Below are positions 34,021-41,695 of a stretch of 64,000 nt of DNA, piece after piece (the first letter of the stretch is position 1; the number at the start of each line of letters is the position of its first letter). The DNA is taken from NCBI GenBank assembly GCA_037045045.1, contig JBAOHL010000002.1:186001-250000 (forward strand). The letters are read 5' to 3'. Made by a program: the position numbers and the translations under genes. The notes under the pieces were generated by a model, which worked only from the letters and a program-made list of their open reading frames with translations, did no database searches and was not told the DNA's origin. Origin of the DNA: Phosphoribacter sp037045045. GTDB taxonomy: Bacteria > Actinomycetota > Actinomycetes > Actinomycetales > Dermatophilaceae.

Positions 34021-34754
34021 CGGGCCGCCTCCGGCGACTCGTCCCAGGCCATCGGACGGCGCTCGGCCAGGGCGTCCCACCACGCCAGCTCGTCGCGGAT
34101 CGCCTCGGGCAGCCCGGACGCGTCGGCCGACTGCGTGTAGTGCCGCTGCAGCGCCTCGGCGGCCTCGTCGGCGTAACCGGCGCGGCGCATCCCGAAGGCG
34201 TTGACGCCATGGACCCGCGGGGGCACGCCGTATGCCGTGGCGAACGGCGGGACGTCGCGCGTCACCGTCGTGCCCATGCCGACCATGGCCAGGGCGCCGA
34301 TGACCCGCCGCTGGTGGACGCTGACGTTGAGGCCGAGGTTGGCGCCGGAGCGGATCGTCGCGTGTCCGCCGACGCTCGTGCTCGCCGACAGCGTCACGCC
34401 GTCACCGATCTGGACGTCGTGGGCCACGTACGCGCCGGCGAAGAGCAGGCAGTCGGCGCCCACGAGGGTCTCGCGGACGCTGCCGTTGTGGACGGTGACG
34501 CCGTCGCGCAGCCGGGTCCGGGCGCCGATGCGCACCGGGTGGTAGTCCAGGTCGCCCTCCCAGGGGACGTTGTGCCGAAGGGTCCCGATCTCCGGCGGGC
34601 CGCCGAGATGGACGCCGGGGCCGATCCACACGTCGGGACCGACGACGAGGGGCCCGAGCAGGACGGCGTGTGGCCCGACGATCACCCCGGGGCCGAGCTC
34701 GACGCCGGGTCCGACGAAGGCGCTCGGGTGGACCCGGTCGGCAGGACTGGACAC
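34017..34754 (-). CDS. LpxA-like acyltransferase (left-handed beta-helix)
   Basis: A 245-residue protein from GTG 34754, preceded by GGGGGAG six bases upstream; longer frames are shadows. Hexapeptide repeats run from about 8 to 180 (VHPSAFVGPGVELGPGVIVG, VWIGPGVHLG, IGDGVTLSASTSVGG). The C-terminal helical part GVNAFGMRRAGYADEAAEAL matches the C-terminal domain of UDP-GlcNAc O-acyltransferases (LpxA), where GLNLxGLKRRGF is typical. A Gram-positive cell has no lipid A, so the acceptor is probably a different nucleotide sugar or glycolipid. It overlaps lhgO by 4 bp. Confidence 0.75.
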   Translation of the reverse strand: MSSPADRVHPSAFVGPGVELGPGVIVGPHAVLLGPLVVGPDVWIGPGVHLGGPPEIGTLRHNVPWEGDLDYHPVRIGARTRLRDGVTVHNGSVRETLVGADCLLFAGAYVAHDVQIGDGVTLSASTSVGGHATIRSGANLGLNVSVHQRRVIGALAMVGMGTTVTRDVPPFATAYGVPPRVHGVNAFGMRRAGYADEAAEALQRHYTQSADASGLPEAIRDELAWWDALAERRPMAWDESPEAAR

Positions 34755-34869
34755 GGACGACTCCCCCGGTTCGGTGCGGCGAATCCCGGGGCGTGGCAGG
34801 GCTCCCGGGCCGTCCCAAACTACACGGGCCGAGTCAGACCGGCAGCGGGGACCGGACCCGACGGGCGGG

Positions 34870-35859
34870 TCAGCGGCGGCGCAGTTCGCCGGCACGCACC
34901 GCGGCGACCCCGCCCAGGACGACGGCCCCGCCGGCCAGCTGCACCGGACGCGGTATCTCGCCGAGCAACGCCCAGGCCAGGACGACGGCGAAGAGGACCT
35001 CGGTGAGTCCGACGAACGAGGCGACCGTCGAGCCGAGCCGCCGGGCGCCGTAGGTGCCGAGCAGGTATGCCGCGGCCGCGGCGACGAACCCGAGCTCGAT
35101 GACCGGCACCCACCACGGCACCGTGGCCCCGGCGATGACCACGGCCGAGGTCGTGGCGCGCAACGGGAGGATCCCGGTGAGACCCGCTGCGAGCAGCAGC
35201 GCGGTGCCGACGACCATGCCGCCGCAGGCGAGCACGGCCGGGGCCAGCGCCGTGCCGGCTCGCGCGGACACGACGAAGTAGACGGCCAACCCCACTGCCG
35301 AGAGCGCGGCCAGGCCCAGGCCGAGGACGTCGACGGCGCCTGCCCCGGACACGTCGATGACCAAGGCCAGCCCTGCCAGGGCCAGGGCGACGCCGAGGGT
35401 CGTGGTGCGGCTCGGCGCTCGGCCCGAGCGCGCCCAGACCCACCCGACGACGAGGACGACGCCGAGGTACTCGACGAGGAGCGCGACACCGACCGGCAGC
35501 CGCCCGACGGCGGCGAAGAACGCGACCTGGCTTCCTCCGACGGCCGCCACCCCGTAGCCGACGAGCAGCCCGAGGTTGTCGCGCAGCGTCCACCAGCGAC
35601 CGCGCAGTGAGCGCACGGCGGGGCCGAGCAGCACCAGGGCGCCGAGCCCGACCCGGGCCAGGACGACCGCGCCGGGGGTCCAACCCGCGGTGAGCAGGGA
35701 CTTGGCGAAAGGCCCGGAGGAGGCGAACGCGACGCTCGAGGCGAGCAGGGTGAGCAGGCCGACGTTCGACCGCGCGAGTCGGCCCAGAGCGCCGCCCGTC
35801 GCGCGCGGCGATAGCGTCTCGACCTGCACGCCGTGCCGGTCGGAGGTCATGGTCGTCAC
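34870..35859 (-). CDS. EamA/RhaT-family drug/metabolite transporter
   Basis: A 329-residue protein with ten predicted transmembrane helices in two EamA halves, each beginning with a conserved small-residue helix (LLASSVAFASSGPFAKSLL; ALSAVGLAVYFVVSA). Members export amino acids or other metabolites. The second half ends with the common ALLGEIPRPVQLAGGAVVL motif. It starts at GTG 35859 or the ATG nine bases later. It is divergent from a CGNR regulator with a palindrome between them, so it is the probable regulatory target. A 115-bp gap without visible features follows it. Confidence 0.85.
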   Translation of the reverse strand: MTTMTSDRHGVQVETLSPRATGGALGRLARSNVGLLTLLASSVAFASSGPFAKSLLTAGWTPGAVVLARVGLGALVLLGPAVRSLRGRWWTLRDNLGLLVGYGVAAVGGSQVAFFAAVGRLPVGVALLVEYLGVVLVVGWVWARSGRAPSRTTTLGVALALAGLALVIDVSGAGAVDVLGLGLAALSAVGLAVYFVVSARAGTALAPAVLACGGMVVGTALLLAAGLTGILPLRATTSAVVIAGATVPWWVPVIELGFVAAAAAYLLGTYGARRLGSTVASFVGLTEVLFAVVLAWALLGEIPRPVQLAGGAVVLGGVAAVRAGELRRR

Positions 35860-35887
35860 GTGTCACCTGTCATCAGTCATCGAGCCT

Positions 35888-35905
35888 TACGATGATGTCA
35901 TCGTA
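35888..35905. promoter_or_regulatory. Palindromic operator between exporter and CGNR regulator
   Basis: TACGATGA-TG-TCATCGTA is an 18-bp perfect inverted repeat (8-bp arms) in the 70-bp divergent gap. Its left arm contains TACGAT, a TANNNT -10 candidate for the rightward regulator gene. It is probably where the CGNR protein binds to control itself and the EamA transporter. Confidence 0.65.
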
Positions 35906-35929
35906 GGTCGCGCGACGTCAGGAGTCAAC

Positions 35930-36487
35930 ATGGTCTTCACCGATGACACGGCCTACGCGTTGCGCAGCGCCGCAGCCCTCGTGAACACCCTGCCCGACAC
36001 CGGCCCGGGGGCCGACCGTCCCGACCGCCTCACCACGCTCGAGCAGCTCGAGACGTTCGTGCGGGACTGGCGCTGGACGGGCGGATACCCCCACGACGAC
36101 GCTGCCCTCGCGGCGGTCCGGGCGCTGCGACCACACCTGCGCGAACTCTGGGACGGCGACGAGCAACGGGTCGTCGACCGCGTCAACCTGCTACTCGCGC
36201 AGACCCACGCCGTCCCCCAGTTGGTCAACCACGACGGATGGGGGTGGCACCTGCACGCCACCCCCACCGAGGCGCCCCTGGCCACGCGGATGGCCGGCGA
36301 GGCCGCGATGGCCCTCGTCGACGTGGTCCGCGCCGGCGAACTCGGGCGGCTACGGGTCTGCGCCGCGCCGGACTGCGAGGACCTCGTCGTCGACCTGTCG
36401 AAGAACCGGTCCCGACGTTACTGCGAAGGCGGGTGCGGCAACCGAGCCGCGGTCGCGGCATACCGGGCCCGACAGCGGGAGCGCTGA
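35930..36487 (+). CDS. CGNR zinc-finger transcriptional regulator
   Basis: A 185-residue protein from ATG 35930 with AGGAG five bases upstream. The N-terminal ABATE-type domain (about 1-120; LEQLETFVRDWRW, DGWGWHLHATPTEAPLATR) is followed by the C-terminal CGNR zinc finger: LRVCAAPDCEDLVVDLSKN and RRYCEGGCGNRAAVAAYRA supply the zinc cysteines and the name-giving CGNR motif. Such proteins regulate adjacent transport or stress genes, here the divergent EamA exporter. The palindrome over its promoter suggests autoregulation. The ligand is unknown. Confidence 0.9.
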   Translation: MVFTDDTAYALRSAAALVNTLPDTGPGADRPDRLTTLEQLETFVRDWRWTGGYPHDDAALAAVRALRPHLRELWDGDEQRVVDRVNLLLAQTHAVPQLVNHDGWGWHLHATPTEAPLATRMAGEAAMALVDVVRAGELGRLRVCAAPDCEDLVVDLSKNRSRRYCEGGCGNRAAVAAYRARQRER

Positions 36488-36581
36488 GCGTCACGATCGT
36501 CCACCGATTTCGCCGACGGCTATCGCCTGTCGGTTGGCGGGCGTACCGTCGAAGCGTCGAGCGTGAACAAGGGAGCAGGTC

Positions 36582-38270
36582 ATGAACTCAGCGACACGGC
36601 GCCTGGCCGTCGTCGCTGCGGCGTGCGCGGCGGCGCTCGGCAGCGCTCCCGCGCAGGCCAGCTCCGGTCCCGACTCCGGGGCCTGGGACGTCGTCGTCAC
36701 CTCCCCGCAGGTCGCCGGTGACCCGACCTCCGACGCGTCGGCACGCTTCCCGACGAACAAGCAGAACGAGCCGACCGTGACCGTCGACCCGACCGACTCG
36801 ACGAAGCTGCTCGCCGGGTCGAACGACGAGCAGCGCCAACCCGGATGCGGCCCCGGACCGGTACGGGGGCCGACGGTGGACTCGGACTGCTCGTTCTCCC
36901 CCGGCGTCGGCACCTCGGGGATCTACACCTCGGCAGACGGCGGCCGCACTTGGACGAACCGCGGGTTGCTCGACGACCAGGCCTCGTGGCAAGGGCGCGG
37001 CGTGATCTCCGACGGCGACCCGGTCCTCGCCTTCGGCCCCAAGCCCGACGGCGCCGGCGGGTTCACCTTCGCCCGTGGGGCCCGCGTCTACTACGCCTCG
37101 CTGGCCACCGTCGTCGCGGACAAGGGGCTGGAGTACGTCGTGGTGAGCTACTCCGACGACGACGGCGCCACGTGGTCGTCGCCCGTCGTCGGGACGACCA
37201 AGACGTCAAACGCGCAGTTCGACGACAAGAACTGGCTCTCCGTCGACACCTCTCCCACCAGTGCGTACTTCGGTCGCGTCTACCTGTCATGGACGCAGTT
37301 CCGCTCGGCGACGACCACCGGGCACGGCGGCGAGCCGATCATGGTCGCCGCCTCCGCCGACGGCGGACAGTCGTTCGACGCCCCCAAGCAACTGTCCCCG
37401 GCCGGCAACAACGGCACCGGCAACGGCCGACAGGGCAGCGCGAGCACGGTGGGCCCTGACGGCACCGTGTACGTGGCCTTCGAGCAGGGCGCCCAGCAGG
37501 TGCTCGTCACGTCCCGCGACGGCGGTCAGCGCTGGTCGCGCCCGAGCCCGATCGGACCGGTGCGCGACATCGGCGACCCCATCCCCGGGGCCAACTTCCG
37601 CACCGACAGCTTCCCGACGATCGCCGCCGACCCGCGCGACGACAGCACGACGGTGTATGCCGCGTGGTCGACCCTTACCGCCGACGGCGGCCGCGTCGTG
37701 GTGGCCCAGTCGACCGACCGCGGCCAGTCGTGGGGCGCTCCCGTGCAGGTCAGCGGCACCGAGGGCTACGCGTTCTTCCCGGGGATCGACGTGTCCGGCA
37801 CCGGGCGCGTCGACGTGGCCTGGCAGTCCCTCGTGGCCGTCGACCCGAAGACCTTCGGCACCGGTAACGCGGCCATCGACGCGTATGCCGTGTCCTCGCG
37901 CGACGGGCAGCTGTGGTCGCAGCCGCAGCGGCTGACTTCGGTCTCCAGCGATCCGGCGGCCAGTGCCCAGAACAACCTCGGCAGGCAGTTCTGGGGCGAC
38001 TACGCGACGCTGGTGTCCGACTGGGCTGGCGCCTGGTTCGTCGTCACGGACTCCCGCAACGGGTCCGGGTGTCCCGCCGTGGACGGGTATCAGCACTACC
38101 TCCGCGACAACGGACTGGCAGTGCCCGGCGACATGGCCGACCGGCTCACCCAGCGGGCGACCGGGGTCAACCCCGCCCTGGCCGACCCCCCGGTCAAGCC
38201 GGCACCGGGCGCCGCATGCCCGGCGCAGTTCGGTAACACCGACGTCGTGGTGACGCGCTTCGCACCCTGA
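36582..38270 (+). CDS. Secreted sialidase-like beta-propeller protein
   Basis: A 562-residue exported protein. The signal peptide MNSATRRLAVVAAACAAALG ends near AQA-SS. Repeated Asp-box motifs mark propeller blades: SADGGRTW, SDDDGATW, SADGGQSF, SRDGGQRW, STDRGQSW and SSRDGQLW. This is the sialidase/BNR-repeat fold, but the catalytic Arg triad and Tyr/Glu pair of true neuraminidases cannot be confirmed by eye, so it may be another glycan-binding or hydrolytic propeller. Paired cysteines (QPGCGPG...VDSDCSF; GSGCPAV...AACPAQ) suggest disulfides. The gene stands alone, followed by a hairpin and repeat-rich DNA. Confidence 0.8.
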   Translation: MNSATRRLAVVAAACAAALGSAPAQASSGPDSGAWDVVVTSPQVAGDPTSDASARFPTNKQNEPTVTVDPTDSTKLLAGSNDEQRQPGCGPGPVRGPTVDSDCSFSPGVGTSGIYTSADGGRTWTNRGLLDDQASWQGRGVISDGDPVLAFGPKPDGAGGFTFARGARVYYASLATVVADKGLEYVVVSYSDDDGATWSSPVVGTTKTSNAQFDDKNWLSVDTSPTSAYFGRVYLSWTQFRSATTTGHGGEPIMVAASADGGQSFDAPKQLSPAGNNGTGNGRQGSASTVGPDGTVYVAFEQGAQQVLVTSRDGGQRWSRPSPIGPVRDIGDPIPGANFRTDSFPTIAADPRDDSTTVYAAWSTLTADGGRVVVAQSTDRGQSWGAPVQVSGTEGYAFFPGIDVSGTGRVDVAWQSLVAVDPKTFGTGNAAIDAYAVSSRDGQLWSQPQRLTSVSSDPAASAQNNLGRQFWGDYATLVSDWAGAWFVVTDSRNGSGCPAVDGYQHYLRDNGLAVPGDMADRLTQRATGVNPALADPPVKPAPGAACPAQFGNTDVVVTRFAP

Positions 38271-38300
38271 CGGCGCCCTGCCCAGCCGTCCTGGGCGCCG
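38271..38300 (+). terminator. Hairpin directly after the propeller gene
   Basis: CGGCGCCC (38271-38278) and GGGCGCCG (38293-38300) form a perfect 8-bp stem starting one base after the stop codon. There is no T-run. It probably protects the mRNA end or acts in termination between convergent genes. Confidence 0.5.
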
Positions 38301-38328
38301 CAGCCAACCGTCCTGGCGCCGCCGCAGC

Positions 38329-38604
38329 CAGCCGTCTCGCCGCCGCTCCCGGCATCCGGGCAGTTGCGTTGCATTGTGGCAGTCCAGACCTGCCCCGATA
38401 CCCGCCAACTGCCCCGATACCCGCCAACTGCCCCGATGCCCGCCAACTGCCCCGACTCGCACCAGCCCGCCTGACGCCGCAGTCAGCCGTCTCGCCGCCG
38501 CTCCCGGCATCCGGGCAGTTGCGTTGCATTGTGGCAGTCCAGACCTGCCCCGATACCCGCCAACTGCCCCGATACCCGCCAACTGCCCCGACACCCGCCA
38601 ACTG
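38329..38604. repeat. Duplicated 108-bp unit containing 19-bp tandem repeats
   Basis: A 108-bp block (38329-38436) recurs identically at 38484-38591, offset 155 bp. Each copy ends in tandem 19-mers CCCCGATACCCGCCAACTG: units at 38393, 38412 and a variant at 38431, and again at 38548, 38567 and a variant at 38586. Just upstream (38281-38330) lies an imperfect CAGCCRWCCGTC repeat. The region lies between converging genes and encodes nothing convincing on either strand. Function unknown; possible nucleoid-protein binding, or a slippage hotspot. Confidence 0.85.
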
Positions 38605-38667
38605 CCACGATCCGGGCCCGCCCCCCGCTAGGACCCGGCGCCGGGCCCCCCAGCACCTCCCGGTCAG

Positions 38668-39648
38668 TCAGGCCCCGGCGGGGAAGAGGCTCGTCACCGA
38701 GCCGTCCTCGAATACTTCCTTGATCGCCCGGCTGATGAGGGGGGCGATCGGCAGCACAGTCAGCTTGTCGAAGCGTCGGTCCTCGGGGATCGGCAGGGTG
38801 TCCGTCACGACTACCTCGGCCACGTCGCAGGCCTTGAGCCGCTCGACCGCCGGTCCGGACAGGATCGCGTGGGTCGCCGCGATGACGACATTGGCGGCGC
38901 CGGCGGCGCGCAAGGCATCGGCGGCTTGGGTGATCGTGCCCCCGGTGTCGATCATGTCGTCGACGAGGATGCACGTGCGGCCGGCGACGTCTCCGACGAT
39001 GCGGTTCGCCTTGGTCTGGTTCGGCCGGGTCTCGTCGCGGGTCTTGTGCACGAACGCGAGCGGCGCGCCACGAAGTGCCCGCGACCAGTGTTCGGCCACC
39101 TTGATCCGACCCGCGTCTGGTGACACGACGGCCAGGTCGAGCTCGCCGTAGCGCTGCACGACATGCTCGGCGAGCAGTGGCAGCGCCATGAGGTGGTCGA
39201 CCGGTCCGTCGAAGAACCCCTGGATCTGCGCGGTGTGCAGGTCGACGGCCATCAGCCGATCGGCGCCCGCGGTCGCGAACAGGTCGGCCATCAGCCGGGC
39301 CGAGATCGGTTCGCGCCCGCGATGTTTCTTGTCTTGGCGGGCATACCCGTAGAACGGCAACACGACGGTGATCCGCTTGGCCGACGCCCGCTTCAACGCG
39401 TCGACCATGATGAGCTGCTCCATGATCCACTGGTTGATCGGCGCCGTGTGGCTCTGGATGGCGAAAGCGTCGCAGCCGCGGACCGACTCCTCGAAACGCA
39501 CGTAGATCTCGCCGCTGGCGAAGTCGTACGCCTGCGTCGGCGAGACGTGGATCCCCAGTTCGGCTGCCACCTGGTCGGCCAGCACCGGGTGGGCACGTCC
39601 CGAAAAGATCATCAGGTGCCGCTTGGTCTTCTTGCGGATCGTCGTCAC
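38668..39648 (-). CDS. prs: Ribose-phosphate pyrophosphokinase
   Basis: Makes PRPP from ribose-5-phosphate and ATP for nucleotides, His, Trp and, in actinobacteria, decaprenylphosphoryl-arabinose where present. The 326 residues start at GTG 39648 (GTGA overlap with glmU). FSGRAHPVLADQVAAEL, VRFEESVRGCDAF, the ATP loop FYGYARQDKKHRGREPIS, DLHTAQIQGFFD and the PRPP-binding VDDMIDTGGTITQAADAL are all present. The prs-glmU order is conserved in Actinobacteria. Confidence 0.96.
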   Translation of the reverse strand: MTTIRKKTKRHLMIFSGRAHPVLADQVAAELGIHVSPTQAYDFASGEIYVRFEESVRGCDAFAIQSHTAPINQWIMEQLIMVDALKRASAKRITVVLPFYGYARQDKKHRGREPISARLMADLFATAGADRLMAVDLHTAQIQGFFDGPVDHLMALPLLAEHVVQRYGELDLAVVSPDAGRIKVAEHWSRALRGAPLAFVHKTRDETRPNQTKANRIVGDVAGRTCILVDDMIDTGGTITQAADALRAAGAANVVIAATHAILSGPAVERLKACDVAEVVVTDTLPIPEDRRFDKLTVLPIAPLISRAIKEVFEDGSVTSLFPAGA

Positions 39649-41147
39649 CCGTCGTTCCCTTGGCCGCCTGGGTCGGTATGCCGCGTGGTCGACAAACCGG
39701 GATCGGCCGCCGCGTCGATGGCCGCTTGCGCGGCGACGGCCGACGAGGACCGCGGCCGGTTGTCGAAGACCCATTCCGCGAGGTTGCGTTGTGGGGCGAC
39801 GTTGACCGCCAGGGCACCGGGTGGGACGTCGCCGCGGATCACCGTGCCGGCGCCGGAATAGACCCCGTCGCCGATCGTCAGAGGCGCGACGAACATGTTG
39901 GCGCTGCCCATCCGGCAATCTCGCCCGATCGTCGTGCGGTGCTTGGCCTGGCCGTCGAAGTTGGCGAAGACCGAGCCGGCACCGATGTTCGTGTGCTCGC
40001 CGATGGTCGCGTCGCCCACGTAGGTGAGGTGGGGGACCTTGGCGCCTTGGCCGATCGAGGAGTTCTTCGTCTCGCAGAACGCGCCGATCCGGCCCTCGGC
40101 GCCGAGTTCGGTGCCCGGGCGCAGATACGCGTAGGGACCGACTGACGCGCCAGGGCCGACGACCGACAGGGACCCTTGGGTGCGGCATACCGTCGCGCCG
40201 TCCCCGACCTCCATGTCGGTCAGGGTCGTATCCGGACCGATGACCGCGTCCGCGCCGATGCTCGTCGCCCCGAGCAGCTGGGTGTTGGGGTGGATGACCG
40301 TGTCGCGCCCGATCGAGACGGTCGTGTCGATCCACGTCGTCGCGGGATCGCGCACGATCGCGCCCTCGCGCATCGCGGCCTCGACGGTGCGGCGGTTGAG
40401 TTCGGTCCCGAGGCGGGCGAGTTGGACCTTGTCGTTGACGCCCTCGGCCTGCCAGAGGTCGGCCAAGACGTACGGCGCGACGGCGTGACCGTCGGCGCGG
40501 GCCAGGGCGACGACATCGGTGAGGTACTTCTCGCCCTGGGCGTTCTGGGTGCCGACTCGGTCCAGTCCGGCGCGCAGGACCTGGACGTCGAAGGCGAAGA
40601 TGCCGGAATTGATCTCGGCGATGGCCCGCTGTTCGGGTGTCGCGTCCTTGTCCTCGACGATGGCCTCGACGTCGCCGCCCGGCCCGCGGAGGATGCGCCC
40701 GTACCCAGCCGGGTCGGCGACGACCGACGTGACCACGGTGACTGCTGCTGACGACGTCTCGTGGGACCCCAGCACGTCGCGAAGCGTGGCGCCGGTCAGC
40801 AGCGGGACGTCGCCGTAGGTGACGAGGATCGTCCCGGCCAGGTCCGCCGGCAGTGCGGCGAGGCCGCACTCGGTGGCCCGGCCGGTCCCGGGGACCTCGT
40901 CCTGGTCGCAGACGAGCACCTCCGGGTCGATCTCGAGGCAGTGCGCGGCGACCCTGTCCCGCTCGTGCCGGACGACGACGGCCAGGTATTCCGGGTCGGC
41001 AGCGCGGGCGGCAGCGATCGCGTGCTCGATGAGGGTGCGCCCGCCGATGGTGTGCAGGACCTTCGGTATCGCCGACTTCATCCGAGTGCCCTCACCGGCG
41101 GCAAGGACGATCACGGCGGCCGGGCGCGGGGTCGTCACGGGTGGCAT
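39645..41147 (-). CDS. glmU: Bifunctional GlmU: GlcNAc-1-P uridyltransferase and GlcN-1-P acetyltransferase
   Basis: Supplies UDP-GlcNAc for peptidoglycan and probably for the polysaccharide locus. The 500 residues contain the pyrophosphorylase domain (LAAGEGTRMKSAIPKVLH, GTGRATECGLAAL, TYGDVPLL) and a left-handed beta-helix acetyltransferase domain from about 265 (IDTTVSIGRDTVIHPN, YAYLRPGTELG, GAFCETKNSSIG, HTNIGAGSVFANFDG). The final approximately 45 residues are a disordered Ala/Pro-rich tail. A 12-bp hairpin lies three bases before the ATG, so initiation may be structure-controlled. Confidence 0.96.
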   Translation of the reverse strand: MPPVTTPRPAAVIVLAAGEGTRMKSAIPKVLHTIGGRTLIEHAIAAARAADPEYLAVVVRHERDRVAAHCLEIDPEVLVCDQDEVPGTGRATECGLAALPADLAGTILVTYGDVPLLTGATLRDVLGSHETSSAAVTVVTSVVADPAGYGRILRGPGGDVEAIVEDKDATPEQRAIAEINSGIFAFDVQVLRAGLDRVGTQNAQGEKYLTDVVALARADGHAVAPYVLADLWQAEGVNDKVQLARLGTELNRRTVEAAMREGAIVRDPATTWIDTTVSIGRDTVIHPNTQLLGATSIGADAVIGPDTTLTDMEVGDGATVCRTQGSLSVVGPGASVGPYAYLRPGTELGAEGRIGAFCETKNSSIGQGAKVPHLTYVGDATIGEHTNIGAGSVFANFDGQAKHRTTIGRDCRMGSANMFVAPLTIGDGVYSGAGTVIRGDVPPGALAVNVAPQRNLAEWVFDNRPRSSSAVAAQAAIDAAADPGLSTTRHTDPGGQGNDG

Positions 41148-41150
41148 CCT

Positions 41151-41188
41151 ACCGACCGGCCCGAATGGGTCGGCCGGGGCCGGTCGGT
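41151..41188 (-). promoter_or_regulatory. 12-bp hairpin at the glmU start codon
   Basis: ACCGACCGGCCC (41151-41162) and GGGCCGGTCGGT (41177-41188) are perfectly complementary with a 14-base loop. On the glmU mRNA the 3' arm ends three bases before ATG 41147 and includes the only plausible ribosome-binding purines (GGTAGG), so folding would hide the start. Confidence 0.65.
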
Positions 41189-41330
41189 GCCGGCGCGACG
41201 TCGGGGCTCAACCGACGAGTCGAGGCCGGGGGCATACCGGGTCGGGAGACGAAAGGTCGACGGGACTGCCCCGCCGACGTCCGGCGACCCCCGCCGTTGT
41301 GGTGAGCGCGCGGCCAATGCACGATGAACC

Positions 41331-41609
41331 ATGCATGAACGCCGGGAGGCCAGGGCGATCGGCGAGGTCTACGACGCCATGCTCGTGGCCTTCCCCGAGG
41401 TGGCGCCCGAGTTCGTCGAGGCCGCGGTCCGCGTGGCCCATGCCCGGCTCACCGGCCCGGTGCGCGACTTCGTCCCGCTCCTGGTGGCCAAGGAGGCCCG
41501 CCGGATGTTGCGTGACCTCGACGCCGAGCGAGCCATGCCGGCGGACGCCGGTCCCGCTCGCGTGCTGCGGCTCCCCGGGGTGGAATCGAACCACCGTCGC
41601 TTGTCCTGA
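41331..41609 (+). CDS. Small three-helix-bundle protein
   Basis: A 92-residue protein. Residues 8-65 (EVYDAMLVAFPEVAPEF, VRVAHARLTGPVRDFVPLLV, KEARRMLRDL) match the pattern of the small three-helix-bundle dimerisation domain common in actinobacteria, with the FP.V and V.DFVP.LV hallmarks. Function unknown; such proteins are usually alone or near regulators. The last 13 codons run into the antisense of tRNA-Gln, and the stop codon lies within the tRNA gene. No strong ribosome-binding site precedes the ATG. Confidence 0.65.
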   Translation: MHERREARAIGEVYDAMLVAFPEVAPEFVEAAVRVAHARLTGPVRDFVPLLVAKEARRMLRDLDAERAMPADAGPARVLRLPGVESNHRRLS

Positions 41610-41649
41610 TTCAAAGTCAGGCGGGCCCTGCCAGCAGACCAACCGGGGA
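41571..41649 (-). tRNA. tRNA-Gln (anticodon TTG)
   Basis: Read on the minus strand: acceptor stem TCCCCGG/CCGGGGA, D-arm GGTC...GGCC, anticodon stem CCTGA/TCAGG with loop CTTTGAA (anticodon TTG, reading CAA), and T-arm GGTGG-TTCGATT-CCACC with discriminator G. CCA is not encoded. By my folding the variable loop is about 9 bases, a little long. A tRNA-Gln between glmU and a tetR gene is, to my knowledge, also found in mycobacteria. Confidence 0.9.
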
Positions 41650-41695
41650 ACGCCCGGCCCAGCCGGACCGCCCTAGGGTAATGCCGCGCGGCACA

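Noticed and set aside
36582..38270. True neuraminidase
   Set aside because: Asp-boxes prove the propeller but not catalysis; the arginine triad could not be assigned.
38329..38604. CRISPR array
   Set aside because: The 19-bp units are contiguous without unique spacers, and no cas genes are nearby.
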